From the NCBI RefSeq assembly GCF_001420715.1, contig NZ_LJJC01000004.1, positions 2,634,185-2,698,184 on the forward strand: DNA of 64,000 nt. Direction: 5' to 3'. The translations under genes and the position numbers were made by a program. Shown one piece after another: positions 8,911 through 17,018 of the stretch (positions are counted from its first letter, which is position 1; each line of letters starts with the position of its first letter). The stretch comes from Heyndrickxia shackletonii (GTDB lineage: Bacteria; Bacillota; Bacilli; Bacillales; Bacillaceae_C). The notes beneath the pieces are model-generated. The model ran no database searches, was not told where the DNA came from, and saw only the letters and a list, made by a program, of their open reading frames with translations.

Positions 8911-10060
8911 ACTCCCCCTCTTTTCTATAAAAATGAAATTACCGTATGAATGATTAAGATTGTTTCTATAATTTATTTCTATATTTAGATATTTATTTCC
9001 TTTTAATATTAAATTTCGGATTTAAAATATTTTCCATCAGCACCATACTAATTCTTTATGATTTATTCTAGACTTTTCACCTGCAAATTCGATTAGGATT
9101 GAATCTAAAATCCTACCTCCATTTTCCGGAAATAGCGCTTAATGCATATGCGGAATAGGAATATTCAGCAACTTAGCACCCCTTAAAAAGTAGTAATGTA
9201 CCACTACAAGAAACTCACACAAGCAATATTCCACATCGATTTAGAAAACTCCCTCTTCTGCTAATTTGATCTGTCAGATAAAGAGCAAACTTTCACAATC
9301 TCGTCATCATTACCAGTTTACTTAAAATATGATGTTCAACAATTTGGCCCGATTGTTGAATAAACGCTAATGACGATTGTTCAATTAAATTGCCCCGTTA
9401 AGCGAATAAGAAAAAACACTATATTGGCAGCTGATCATTAACTCTTTCACCCATTAGTTTAAGTAAAATATTCCCAAACAATCTTAACTAAGAGCATATA
9501 AAAAAAGCTGACAGTGATGACAGCTCCGGAGTTTAACTCATGACACCTATAGTATAAATGTATTTCTACACAAACTTTTCCGAAATACATACTCTTTTAT
9601 TCTATTTCCAATTATGATTGTGCAAGGGACTGAAAAAATATCCAATTATTTGATAACATTTCATTTATAATTACTTTTTTTGGAGTAGTGTTTATTTTTG
9701 GAAAAAGTTATCACTAATAGATCGTATTCCTTATGTAACAAGAATTTATTTGTTATTATGTGCACTCAGTTTGTGGATGTGGACTTCCGAATAGGTGGGA
9801 CCATCTTTTAAATCGCTGCTTACTTAAAGAAATGTTATATTGAACTATCCTCTCCGCTTAAATTTATGTAATGATAATAGAGATGTTTATTCTTAAAGCA
9901 GCAAAACGCATTTCACCGTTCGTAAATGTGGACGTGTAAAAAGTAAAGATGTTTAATTTTTCGAACAATTACTGAATAAGAACTCCTAGAAATAACAATA
10001 AAGTCGTTTATAAACTAAATTATTATGCAACAATCACTCTCGTTTGTTTAATTGTTAAAA
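8911..10060. other. 1.15-kb gene-poor region
   Basis: No credible intact gene. It holds repeat copy A (9346-9410), a terminator-like hairpin with T7 on the minus strand (9509-9528) that has no intact gene upstream of it, and an open stretch on the plus strand at about 9700-9798 that would encode a membrane-like LLLCALSLWMW segment but has no start or ribosome site. This looks like decayed coding DNA; I could not name the source gene. Confidence 0.5.
9346..9410. repeat. dispersed repeat, copy A
   Basis: A 65-bp element starting GGCCCGATTGTTGAATA and ending GCGAATAAG. It is clearly related to the element at 11159-11222. Its first part also pairs with upstream TTCAACAAT (9335-9343) to form a 9-bp hairpin. 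Confidence 0.7.
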
Positions 10061-10095
10061 ACCTTCTACCAATACATTCATTTATCATAGAAGGT
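10061..10095 (-). terminator. terminator overlapping the DUF998 stop codon
   Basis: An 8-bp stem (10061-10068 with 10088-10095) is followed on the minus strand by TTTT. The stem overlaps the last codons of the DUF998 gene. Confidence 0.55.
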
Positions 10096-10693
10096 AAACG
10101 AACCAGATGCTTACGACAATAAACCAAATGTTGATTGACAACAGAAACACTCGCTCACAAAACCCAAAAATAAATCGCAACGGCTTGAACATCGTTACAA
10201 TAACAGCCCCAAGCGAGATAGTAGAAATCTTGGTTATAATGTAAAAAAATGGATTTAGATTTTTAAAGCCTTCCAGTAATTTTAAATGACTTCCTCCACG
10301 ATCAATGACCATATAGGAAAAAGCGAACGCAAGAATAGCAAATAAGTAATGGAGTTTTCCTCGAACCGTAAGTTTTTCTCCTTCTAGGTCAGTTGGAAAG
10401 AATAACATGATGATACGGGAGATGACCATTAGAATGATTAAAATCGGAATGGACCCGGATATGGAGTAACGATCTTTTACAATCAACAACACGATAGAAA
10501 GTGACAATGCCCCTAAATTGCTGAGCCAAGCGTAAATTAAAAATAAATATTTTGTAGCACCTACACCGTAATCACTTACAGCATGCCGAATAGGATGATA
10601 GCCTGTTTTCTTAAAGTGAAGTATGAGGAAAAAAATAAAATAACTCAAAAAGAACAATACGGCCAAAATCGATAGGATTTTCTCGATGGACAA
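10085..10693 (-). CDS. DUF998 family membrane protein
   Basis: A 202-residue polytopic membrane protein with about six helices. It shows the DUF998 signature: HPIRHAVSDYG in the first loop and FFPTDLEGEKLTVRGKLHY in the middle. The TTG at 10693 is chosen because GGGAGG lies seven bases upstream; a longer in-frame TTG at 10708 would overlap that site. The family function is not known. It is monocistronic and surrounded by gene-poor, repeat-bearing DNA, which suggests a region in turnover. Confidence 0.78.
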   Translation of the reverse strand: MSIEKILSILAVLFFLSYFIFFLILHFKKTGYHPIRHAVSDYGVGATKYLFLIYAWLSNLGALSLSIVLLIVKDRYSISGSIPILIILMVISRIIMLFFPTDLEGEKLTVRGKLHYLFAILAFAFSYMVIDRGGSHLKLLEGFKNLNPFFYIITKISTISLGAVIVTMFKPLRFIFGFCERVFLLSINIWFIVVSIWFVYLL

Positions 10694-10738
10694 TTTAAGA
10701 CCTCCCAAAGTTCATCAGATTCAGTTCCCTAACAGTTC

Positions 10739-10774
10739 CTTCCCTGATTGTTGAATAGCATCATCGACAACTTA
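10739..10774. repeat. dispersed repeat, partial copy C
   Basis: Matches the first 30 or so bases of copies A and B (CCTGATTGTTGAATAGCATC) just upstream of the DUF998 gene. Only the left part is recognisable. Confidence 0.4.
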
Positions 10775-11158
10775 ATTTTAAATTACTTTAATATTTTTTA
10801 AACAATTATATTTTGATTTAAACGAGTTTATTATCACGAAACAAAATTTAGGGTGTAAAATAGTGATTTTTTTCTAAATAATGCGAACCTACTATAATCT
10901 AAGATTAAGAAATGAGTAAAGAATAAAGACTTAAAGGTTTTCGAGAAACATTCACACCTGATCAGGATATAGAATGAAGGAAATATGGAACTATCTACAA
11001 TTTATTGGTAAAGTTGGTGTGAAATTCAGGATTTATAACGCTAATGATGAGTTATATGGTACTTCTCGAACTTCCCTTTTTGAGAAGAAACATCCGTTAA
11101 TTGAATAATTAGAGCTTCATTTCACTTTCTAAGAATTCCTTCTAATATTCAAGAATAT
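10775..11158. other. gene-poor spacer upstream of copy B
   Basis: Holds only a 44-codon open frame on the plus strand (10974-11108) with a weak AGGA before its ATG. Its predicted product (starting MKEIWNYLQFIGKVG) is not recognised and may be a fragment. Otherwise AT-rich and featureless. Confidence 0.4.
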
Positions 11159-11222
11159 GGCCCGATTGTTGAATACAAGCTATTGAAGATTGTTCATCTA
11201 AACTCCCTGTTAGCCGAATAAG
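11159..11222. repeat. dispersed repeat, copy B
   Basis: A 64-bp element sharing the GGCCCGATTGTTGAATA start, the central GATTGTTCA and the GCGAATAAG-like end (here CCGAATAAG) with copy A at 9346-9410, 1.8 kb away in the same orientation. Confidence 0.7.
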
Positions 11223-11272
11223 AAATCGGATTGCCTCAATAACCCCACTGTTTAACTCAATCGCCCAATATT

Positions 11273-11675
11273 TTATGTCATTATTCCCCAATACTCTTCA
11301 GCTTTACTTAGTTGAGTCAACGCCTTATTAGCAACCTTTTCGTATATATCTCCAAATACGTTGTTTACGTCGTACCTAAACCATTCACCATTATTCCCCT
11401 TTAACCTTAGCCTACTATCAGGAATTAAATCGTGTGCCGTCACTTTATTGGGAAGAACTTTCTCCCCAGTGATGGATAACTCCTTCTGGGGAACAAACTC
11501 CAATTTCTATTACAAAACCCCCACCTTATTTGTCAAATTGAAAAGTGATTAGGTCTATTTTATTCTCGAAAATTCTTCGGAAATGTGGGAACGAACCTTT
11601 AAAGCCCCGTTCCCTAAGTTCAGGAACAACAATCTTTTTTAATGCTGAAATCATCTTCTCTCTTCCCAATGACAT
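11273..11675 (-). pseudogene. broken DUF4304 family gene
   Basis: Read on the minus strand from the ATG at 11675 (AAGGTG site upstream), the frame gives a DUF4304-type N-terminus with KIVVPELRERGFKGSFPHF, then a TAA immediately before GGGFVIEIGVCSPEG. The same frame continues to HHWGE, after which the rest (KVLPNKVTAHDL...WFRYDV...AEEYWG) is found in another frame, so a frameshift lies at the GGGG around 11463-11467. Intact homologues run through these blocks in this order. The gene therefore carries one in-frame stop and one frameshift and is very likely dead. Family function is unknown. Confidence 0.78.
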
Positions 11676-11772
11676 TTTTTCACCTTCTTATGTTATATAC
11701 ATTCATTATTTTTTCACTCTTTTTAAACTTCCCATCGTTAATAATCATCCTTGAACATTACTAAAAGAAAAA

Positions 11773-11791
11773 GGCCACTATAATAGCGGCC
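11773..11791 (-). terminator. terminator of the nuclease gene
   Basis: A GGCC-based stem with one mismatch (11773-11791) is followed on the minus strand by TTTTTCTTTT, six bases past the nuclease stop. Confidence 0.75.
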
Positions 11792-11797
11792 ACATTA

Positions 11798-12952
11798 TTA
11801 TTTTACTACTAAATATTTTGTGATGGTTTGTCCATTAACGTTGATATTTACATTATAAGTTCCTGGTTTTGTTCTTGTACCAACTGTCCAGGTCCAACTA
11901 ATATTACCGTTACTATCAGAAGTTTTAGGCTCTAAACCTGATGAATGGCTAGGTCCAGAAGAGTAATCGACTTCAATAGTACCCTGTACATGCGGTTTTG
12001 TTTTTACTGACACAGTTGCTTTATCACCAGGATGTACAGCTAATTCACTTTTTGATACGTTTAAAGAGCTTGTATTTGAGCTACTTGTGACATTATTGGT
12101 TATTGCAGCTGATTGTACTCTTGAAGAACCATCAGCGTAATTAATCGTTACTCCTTGTTCAACATTAAAAATATAAATATTAAATTCTATCTTATTATCT
12201 TCTATACTTTTTGCTTGCATATGAACGCCTCTAGCTACCAATTCATTCCCTCTAAATATAGGCTCTACTTGGTAACGGACATGATGGTTAGTTGTTTTTA
12301 AATAAGAGGCCACTTTGTTTTCATAAACAAGCATATCGGGGTCATTAAGACTTCTTGTTCCTGTCATTAAATTTTTCAGATTGTTATTTTCCCCTGTCAG
12401 TTGATAACCAATTAGGTGACAACGATTATATAGCCATTCTGTTTTACCATTAACAGTAATTTTTTTATTCTTCCAACCAGTAGGATCGACATAAAGTGGC
12501 TCTCTATCTTCTCTAGGCATTAGAGTTTTTGAAAGCATTGCGTTTGCTACACCTACACGATTGAAAGAATCTAAATTAGAAAAAGATTGCCAACTTCCTT
12601 TAGCTAAACTTAAGTCTTTTTTAGAAAAAGTAGTATGATTATTATTTAATATAATAACTTGTTTACCCTTAAAATCTGAGTTCGCAAGTGTTTTATATTG
12701 ATTTTCCACATTAATTTTATTGGTTGTAGCTGAATCTTCTTTTACGTTTGTTGAACTTTTAGCTTCTGAATTTGAACTTACCCTAGAACTTTGTGTAACG
12801 TCTGATTTAACATTTGTTGTAGTAATTGCTTTTTGGTCATTTGTAGTAGGTTTTGATTGGTTACTCACATCGCTACAAGCACTTAGCATTATAAACATAA
12901 GAGTAAATAATAAAGTAAAAGATATGTTTCTCATTTTAAAAGTTTTCATCAT
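11798..12952 (-). CDS. lipoprotein DNA/RNA non-specific endonuclease
   Basis: A 384-residue exported lipoprotein. The lipobox is LSAC near residue 26, followed by a Ser/Thr/Asn-rich linker to about residue 80. The nuclease domain (about 85-275) carries the beta-beta-alpha-metal motif YNRCHLIGYQL near residue 175, with NLMTGTRSLN downstream, as in streptococcal EndA/Spd-type DNases. A C-terminal beta-sandwich of about 80 residues (KPHVQGTIEVDYSSG and WTWTVGTRTKPGTYNV) looks like a wall- or substrate-binding Ig-like module. It is predicted to degrade extracellular nucleic acid. GAGGGGAACA precedes the ATG. Unlike B. subtilis nucA, it has no nearby nin or competence genes. Confidence 0.87.
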   Translation of the reverse strand: MMKTFKMRNISFTLLFTLMFIMLSACSDVSNQSKPTTNDQKAITTTNVKSDVTQSSRVSSNSEAKSSTNVKEDSATTNKINVENQYKTLANSDFKGKQVIILNNNHTTFSKKDLSLAKGSWQSFSNLDSFNRVGVANAMLSKTLMPREDREPLYVDPTGWKNKKITVNGKTEWLYNRCHLIGYQLTGENNNLKNLMTGTRSLNDPDMLVYENKVASYLKTTNHHVRYQVEPIFRGNELVARGVHMQAKSIEDNKIEFNIYIFNVEQGVTINYADGSSRVQSAAITNNVTSSSNTSSLNVSKSELAVHPGDKATVSVKTKPHVQGTIEVDYSSGPSHSSGLEPKTSDSNGNISWTWTVGTRTKPGTYNVNINVNGQTITKYLVVK

Positions 12953-13311
12953 TGTTCCCCTCGAAGTCTTTTCAAAGATGTTATTTTTTAAAAAAGTAAT
13001 TTTAAATTCTGTATTCTATCATTATGTTAACAGGAAGTTTAAAGGTTGGCCTAAATCACTAGAGTACTATGTTAACTAAAGTAAATACCCACTAATATTA
13101 CTATTCAGTAGAAATTTGTTCAATAATCAAAACTTAGGAAGAGAAAATAATGAACAACTTTGGGTATTCTTTTTGTTAACAATAATGTTTTTTTTCATTT
13201 ATATTATAATTCTACAAAAAGATGAGATATGTGCAGAATCCCATCTTGAAGTAAAGCACCCGTTTATACAATAAGACGTTTTTGTAACATTGTATATTAA
13301 CGTGATTTTAC
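12953..13311. other. spacer without a recognised gene
   Basis: About 360 bp. A plus-strand open stretch predicts one hydrophobic helix (WVFFLLTIMFFFIYIII) but has no start codon or ribosome site. A hairpin at 13219-13247 probably ends the MaoC-like gene. Confidence 0.5.
13219..13247 (-). terminator. possible terminator of the MaoC-like gene
   Basis: A 6-bp AAGATG/CATCTT stem is followed on the minus strand by TTTTG, 65 nt past the stop codon. Confidence 0.45.
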
Positions 13312-13683
13312 TTAGTTTCTAATTATCCCATGACTAGAACCTTTAATCACTTCTTTACCTTTTTGATTACGATATACCGTTTCCAATTCCACAGTTTTAA
13401 AACATTCCGATTGCTCAACATTTTTAATGGTTATTTCGCAAGTGATGGTATCTCCAATAAAAACAGGTCGAATAAATTCATACACCATTTCTCTAGCGAT
13501 GTAGTTTAAATCCCCTCCAATCTTCGTTCCTATACTAGCGGTTAATAATCCTTGAACCATTATCCGTCCATTTTCATCTGGTTCAACATGATGCTTACCT
13601 TGGTCTCCAGAAAATCTTCCAAACTCTAACACCTCTTCTTTAGTAAAAGTTCTTTCCCATGTGTAAATATCTCCAATTTTCAT
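13312..13683 (-). CDS. MaoC-like (hot-dog fold) dehydratase
   Basis: A 123-residue hot-dog fold protein of the MaoC/(R)-specific enoyl-CoA hydratase type. The motif FGRFSGDQGKHHVEPDENGR at about residues 21-41 corresponds to the catalytic SGDxNPxH segment but is modified, with HH in place of the usual PIH. QGLLTASIG and a late FIRPVFIGDTI segment follow the family pattern. It would hydrate or dehydrate 3-hydroxyacyl thioesters if active. It is monocistronic. The altered catalytic segment means the exact reaction is uncertain. The ribosome site is GAGGGG, about six bases before the ATG. Confidence 0.8.
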   Translation of the reverse strand: MKIGDIYTWERTFTKEEVLEFGRFSGDQGKHHVEPDENGRIMVQGLLTASIGTKIGGDLNYIAREMVYEFIRPVFIGDTITCEITIKNVEQSECFKTVELETVYRNQKGKEVIKGSSHGIIRN

Positions 13684-14054
13684 AAATACCCCTCCATTTT
13701 TTAAATTTTCTATATATTCATTATAACACGATATGAATGGTTACTCATTCATTTAATGCCTTATTGAGCTCCCTCAGTTAGATACGATTTTCTTCAAATG
13801 TGTTACTCCAGAAAATGGCTCTTTAATGGAACAACCTATTGTCAATTAACAGTACCTTCTTCGATCTTATCATTCAGGCGTCTTTTCAATATAAAAGCAC
13901 CTCTTTTGGCAAAGGGGGAAATTTGTACCATTTCCTTATAAACGATACAACTTTCTTTTAAATCTACATTTGTAAATATTAATAGTAGGAAAAGGAACCT
14001 GTCCCTTATCACCTTTTATTCTGAATAACGAAAGTGGGATAAAGCACAAGACCC
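13684..14054. other. spacer downstream of the cobalamin operon
   Basis: About 370 bp. A short minus-strand open stretch (13842 to about 14000, ending KRRLNDKIEEGTVN) looks protein-like but has no clear start or ribosome site, and I do not recognise it. It could be a remnant at the 3' end of the operon. Confidence 0.4.
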
Positions 14055-14756
14055 CTATTCCCGTAATCGATGAAAATATGGACCAGCCTTCTCTATTATC
14101 AAATCCTCACTTTCTTCGTGAAAGGCTATTAAAAAGCAAGTTCCAGGACCACCTGATTTGAATAGATCTAAATCACTTTTTGCTTGTATCTGTCCAAATT
14201 CTGGATATATCTGTTTCAGTTTATATAAAATTCCTTTCGATCCTACCGGAAGAATATGTATAACATCTTTCTGTTGGCACATCCATTTAAACAAAGAAAG
14301 AGGAGCAACTTGATCCGCATGTTCGATTACCTCATTTCCGACTAGTGGAGTGCCAATAACTGCGAACTTAATAAACAATTGCTGTTCGTTACGTTCTTTG
14401 TTCCGCTTTTTTCCAAGCACAGTTATTCCTAAGGCAGATTGCAATAATGAAAAATTGCTCTCCGTACTTCCGATTACCTGAATGGAAGTCAAACCCATTT
14501 CGGAAATTCCCTTATTTATTCCCGCATTGATCTCAGCCCAAGAATTTTCTTGGCAAAAATTATGAATCAATACGGAAAACGGATCCCCCCCTGCAGCCAT
14601 ACAATCCATAATCGCAACACGAAAAGAATAATAGGCTACAACATCATACGTTACCTTGACAACATCATCAGGTTTTATACCAATACCACCGCTATTGTCT
14701 GTAGAAACAACGATACTTTCTGTCTCATTAAATGGAATAATAAGAGCATCACTCAT
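14055..14756 (-). CDS. cblS: CblS-like alpha-ribazole kinase (PurM/ThiL-like)
   Basis: A 233-residue protein of the AIR synthase/ThiL-related ATP-binding fold, with DNSGGIGIKPDDVV near residue 20 and DCMAAGGDPFSV near residue 50. It sits at the end of a cobalamin operon directly after an ECF-like membrane protein (ATGA overlap at 14753-14756). That pair matches CblT-CblS of Listeria and Geobacillus, where CblS phosphorylates alpha-ribazole to alpha-ribazole phosphate, the substrate of CobS. This replaces CobT, which is absent from the operon. The assignment rests on fold and position, not on a computed alignment. Confidence 0.75.
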   Translation of the reverse strand: MSDALIIPFNETESIVVSTDNSGGIGIKPDDVVKVTYDVVAYYSFRVAIMDCMAAGGDPFSVLIHNFCQENSWAEINAGINKGISEMGLTSIQVIGSTESNFSLLQSALGITVLGKKRNKERNEQQLFIKFAVIGTPLVGNEVIEHADQVAPLSLFKWMCQQKDVIHILPVGSKGILYKLKQIYPEFGQIQAKSDLDLFKSGGPGTCFLIAFHEESEDLIIEKAGPYFHRLRE

Positions 14757-15220
14757 CTTTTCTCCCCCTTCCTAATAAATCGTAAGAAAACTCGGGCAAC
14801 AATGACATTTAATGCAGAGCCAATCATAAGGGAAGGTACAATTGCAATAAAAAATGTCCAGTCCATAATAAAAATAAACGGCAATGGACTAATCAAAGCA
14901 TTTCCAATCCAAAAAGCAACCGCTGCAATTGCTTTTTTGCCAGCTTTATTTAAAATTCCAAAAACAAATACGCATAGAGCCATTTCTAGAGCAATTAAAA
15001 GATGAAATGAACCTAGCGGAAAGCCTGTCAATAATGCAGAAAGAAGGTGGCCAATTGCTGCGATCCAGGCTCCCATTCCAATACTGCCTAAACCTGCAAT
15101 AACGAGGCCAGTAAACGCATCTAATCCTACACTTCCTACAATGGCAGGGATTTTTATCGTGGACCCAATAACCGTTAAGGCGATCCCTATACCCCACCAT
15201 GCAATATTTTTACTAGACAT
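14753..15220 (-). CDS. cblT: CblT-like alpha-ribazole transporter (ECF S-component-like)
   Basis: A 155-residue integral membrane protein with about five or six helices, small and Gly/Ala-rich like the substrate-binding S-components of ECF transporters (LGSIGMGAWIAAIGHLLSALL). It lies immediately before the CblS-like kinase and overlaps it by four bases. In known systems CblT brings alpha-ribazole into the cell for CblS. No ECF ATPase or T-component is encoded nearby, so a shared energising module, or none, must serve it. GGGGA precedes the ATG. Confidence 0.75.
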   Translation of the reverse strand: MSSKNIAWWGIGIALTVIGSTIKIPAIVGSVGLDAFTGLVIAGLGSIGMGAWIAAIGHLLSALLTGFPLGSFHLLIALEMALCVFVFGILNKAGKKAIAAVAFWIGNALISPLPFIFIMDWTFFIAIVPSLMIGSALNVIVARVFLRFIRKGEKR

Positions 15221-15235
15221 AATAATTTCCCCTAT

Positions 15236-15679
15236 TTATTTTAACTTTCTTGAAATCCCATACCAGATAACATCAACCTTTTCCGCTTTAGCTGCAATAT
15301 CCTGATACACCCAACCAGTAATATCGCGCCAATCGCGGTTCTTTTTTTCCATTGGAACGATTCCTTTTGAAATATCTGTCCCTATTAAAATAAAACATCT
15401 TTCTTTCGCTGCATTTTCCCAATCTAATCCATCTTCAATCAAACTCTTCATCTGCTCTATCATTTGCTGTTGGTTCAGCCCCATTTCTATTAAACTTTTA
15501 ATATAGCTTTCGATTCCTTCTATTATGTAAAAATTACTTTTCGTACACTCAAATACTGGATCAATTATTTCAGTTTGATAGAATGATACCCATGTAAAAT
15601 CATCGCGTTCCGCTAATCCGTATAAATTCCGGACCCATGTGGCTTTTCCGTTAAAGTGACCTCCCGTAACAAAGTGCAT
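15236..15679 (-). CDS. second CobU-like P-loop protein
   Basis: A 147-residue protein with a P-loop at its N-terminus (TGGHFNGKATW, residues 4-14) and a layout like adenosylcobinamide kinase/guanylyltransferase, but shorter and poorly conserved. Compared with the full CobU encoded 3 kb away it lacks the clear RIxxHQxxR guanylylation-site block and retains a late ERCFILIGTDISKG segment that matches the VSNEV strand region. The ATG at 15679 is chosen for its GGGGGAG site. It overlaps the phosphatase gene by 67 bp. Its role in the pathway is not known; a nucleotide-binding partner or specialised kinase is possible. Confidence 0.65.
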   Translation of the reverse strand: MHFVTGGHFNGKATWVRNLYGLAERDDFTWVSFYQTEIIDPVFECTKSNFYIIEGIESYIKSLIEMGLNQQQMIEQMKSLIEDGLDWENAAKERCFILIGTDISKGIVPMEKKNRDWRDITGWVYQDIAAKAEKVDVIWYGISRKLK

Positions 15680-16266
15680 CGAATCTCCCCCTTTCCTTCC
15701 TGCTCTGTCCATATTAATTCATATCCGCCACCATGTGGAATTCTCCAATCCCAGAATTCGGTTTTTTCCGGCGCTAGTTTACTTAATAAGTAGCGAATAA
15801 CACCGCCATGACTGACAATCACCACTTTACGAAGGTCATTTGTTAAAAGATAAGTTAACAGTTTCCGCCAACCTTCGTCTATTCTTTTCGTAAAATGATA
15901 AAAGTCCTCTCCTCCTGGCGGACAAACCTTATAGAAATCATCCAGCCATTTACGATAGAGTTCATTATTTTTTAGCTCATCATATGTTTTTCTTTCCCAT
16001 TCCCCAAAATTCATCTCACGAAATGCCGAACACTTTTTTAAAGAATTGTTTGGAAAGAGGATTTCCGCCGTTTCCACACAACGTTTCCTATCGCTGCACA
16101 AAAATAATTCATAGTTATCCTGAAAATCTTTATATTTACCTAACAGCTCTCTTCCCTTTTTACTGAGTGAAACATCACTCCAGCCAATATAAGCATGCCT
16201 TTCATTTTCGGCCGTTAACCCGTGACGTAATAATGTAATAGCCAAATACTCAGCCAAAGTATCCAC
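15613..16266 (-). CDS. cobC: histidine phosphatase, probable alpha-ribazole/cobalamin-phosphate phosphatase
   Basis: A 217-residue histidine phosphatase (phosphoglycerate mutase superfamily). The phospho-acceptor motif LLRHGLTAENE lies near residue 12, followed by YIGWSDVSLSKKG, FREMNFGEWE and the second catalytic histidine in VSHGGVIRYLL. In cobalamin operons this family removes the 5'-phosphate from the nucleotide loop (alpha-ribazole-5'-phosphate or AdoCbl-phosphate). The start is set at GTG 16266 (AAGGA five bases upstream), giving a 52-bp overlap with cobS; TTG codons at 16257 and 16245 are alternatives. The longer frame upstream is inside cobS and is rejected. Confidence 0.78.
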   Translation of the reverse strand: MDTLAEYLAITLLRHGLTAENERHAYIGWSDVSLSKKGRELLGKYKDFQDNYELFLCSDRKRCVETAEILFPNNSLKKCSAFREMNFGEWERKTYDELKNNELYRKWLDDFYKVCPPGGEDFYHFTKRIDEGWRKLLTYLLTNDLRKVVIVSHGGVIRYLLSKLAPEKTEFWDWRIPHGGGYELIWTEQEGKGEIRCTLLREVTLTEKPHGSGIYTD

Positions 16267-17018
16267 TCCATTCCTTCCACTGATGCACCCAGAACATCTC
16301 CAGTAATGCCGCCAAACCATTTTTCGGATTTTGTTTTCAACATTTCACCAAATATAAAGGTAATGAGCACCAATAATAAAACGAACCAACTATCATGACG
16401 GTCCAAAAATGCTACTCCAATTACAAATAACAAAAGATATACCGGATAGATTATTAAAGAGCGTTTAGGAACGGATTTTTGAAAAAAATAGCCCAGTCCC
16501 TCTTTTTTTGCTGCGGGTACTGTTAAAAGGAGATATCCCATAAAAGTTCTGCTTAGAAAAGGCAAACAAAGGATGAGGATCATGCTGCTAATCGTCAGCG
16601 TATTTATTATTTCATAGATAAAGAGAAAACGACCGCTTAATAAAACAATTACAGAGATGACTCCAAACGCTCCAGTGCGCGGATCCTTCATGATTTCTAA
16701 ACGTTTTTCTATTTTTTGATAGGAAAAGAAAGCATCGCTCGCATCCATCCACCCGTCTAAATGAAGACCGCCGGTAATAACAATGGTTAATAACCAAATG
16801 ATAAAAGCAATGGCAAGATGGGAAAAAGGAGTATGGTTCATTAAAATGTATAAGACTCCGACAAAAGCTCCCCCTTGCAGCAAACCTAAAATAGGAAATG
16901 TTTTCACTGCATAGGTAATATGCCTTTTATCCATCGGCAGTTCCTTACAAATGGGAATTACCGTAAAAAATTGAAAATTGATTAACAGTCCGATAAGTGC
17001 ACCCTTTATGATTCTCAT
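16215..17018 (-). CDS. cobS: adenosylcobinamide-GDP ribazoletransferase CobS
   Basis: A 267-residue membrane enzyme with about six helices. The hallmark acidic motif HLDGWMDASDAFFS is near residue 85, followed by the conserved KDPRTGAFGV. CobS joins alpha-ribazole phosphate to adenosylcobinamide-GDP, the last committed step of nucleotide-loop assembly, at the membrane. It overlaps cbiP by four bases (17015-17018) and the phosphatase gene at its 3' end, consistent with translational coupling. With CblS supplying alpha-ribazole phosphate, the pathway closes without CobT. Confidence 0.93.
   Translation of the reverse strand: MRIIKGALIGLLINFQFFTVIPICKELPMDKRHITYAVKTFPILGLLQGGAFVGVLYILMNHTPFSHLAIAFIIWLLTIVITGGLHLDGWMDASDAFFSYQKIEKRLEIMKDPRTGAFGVISVIVLLSGRFLFIYEIINTLTISSMILILCLPFLSRTFMGYLLLTVPAAKKEGLGYFFQKSVPKRSLIIYPVYLLLFVIGVAFLDRHDSWFVLLLVLITFIFGEMLKTKSEKWFGGITGDVLGASVEGMEWILWLSIWLLHYYVTG

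Noticed and set aside
9700-9798. Small membrane protein gene on the plus strand
   Set aside because: The hydrophobic frame has no start codon or ribosome site and ends quickly; kept only as a possible relic.
13090-13272. Small membrane protein (WVFFLLTIMFFFIYIII frame)
   Set aside because: No ATG, GTG or TTG start with a ribosome site in the frame upstream of the hydrophobic part that would make it credible.
14950-15200. Cys/Arg-rich 84-codon frame overlapping cblT
   Set aside because: It lies entirely within a well supported membrane protein gene in another frame and has unlikely composition.
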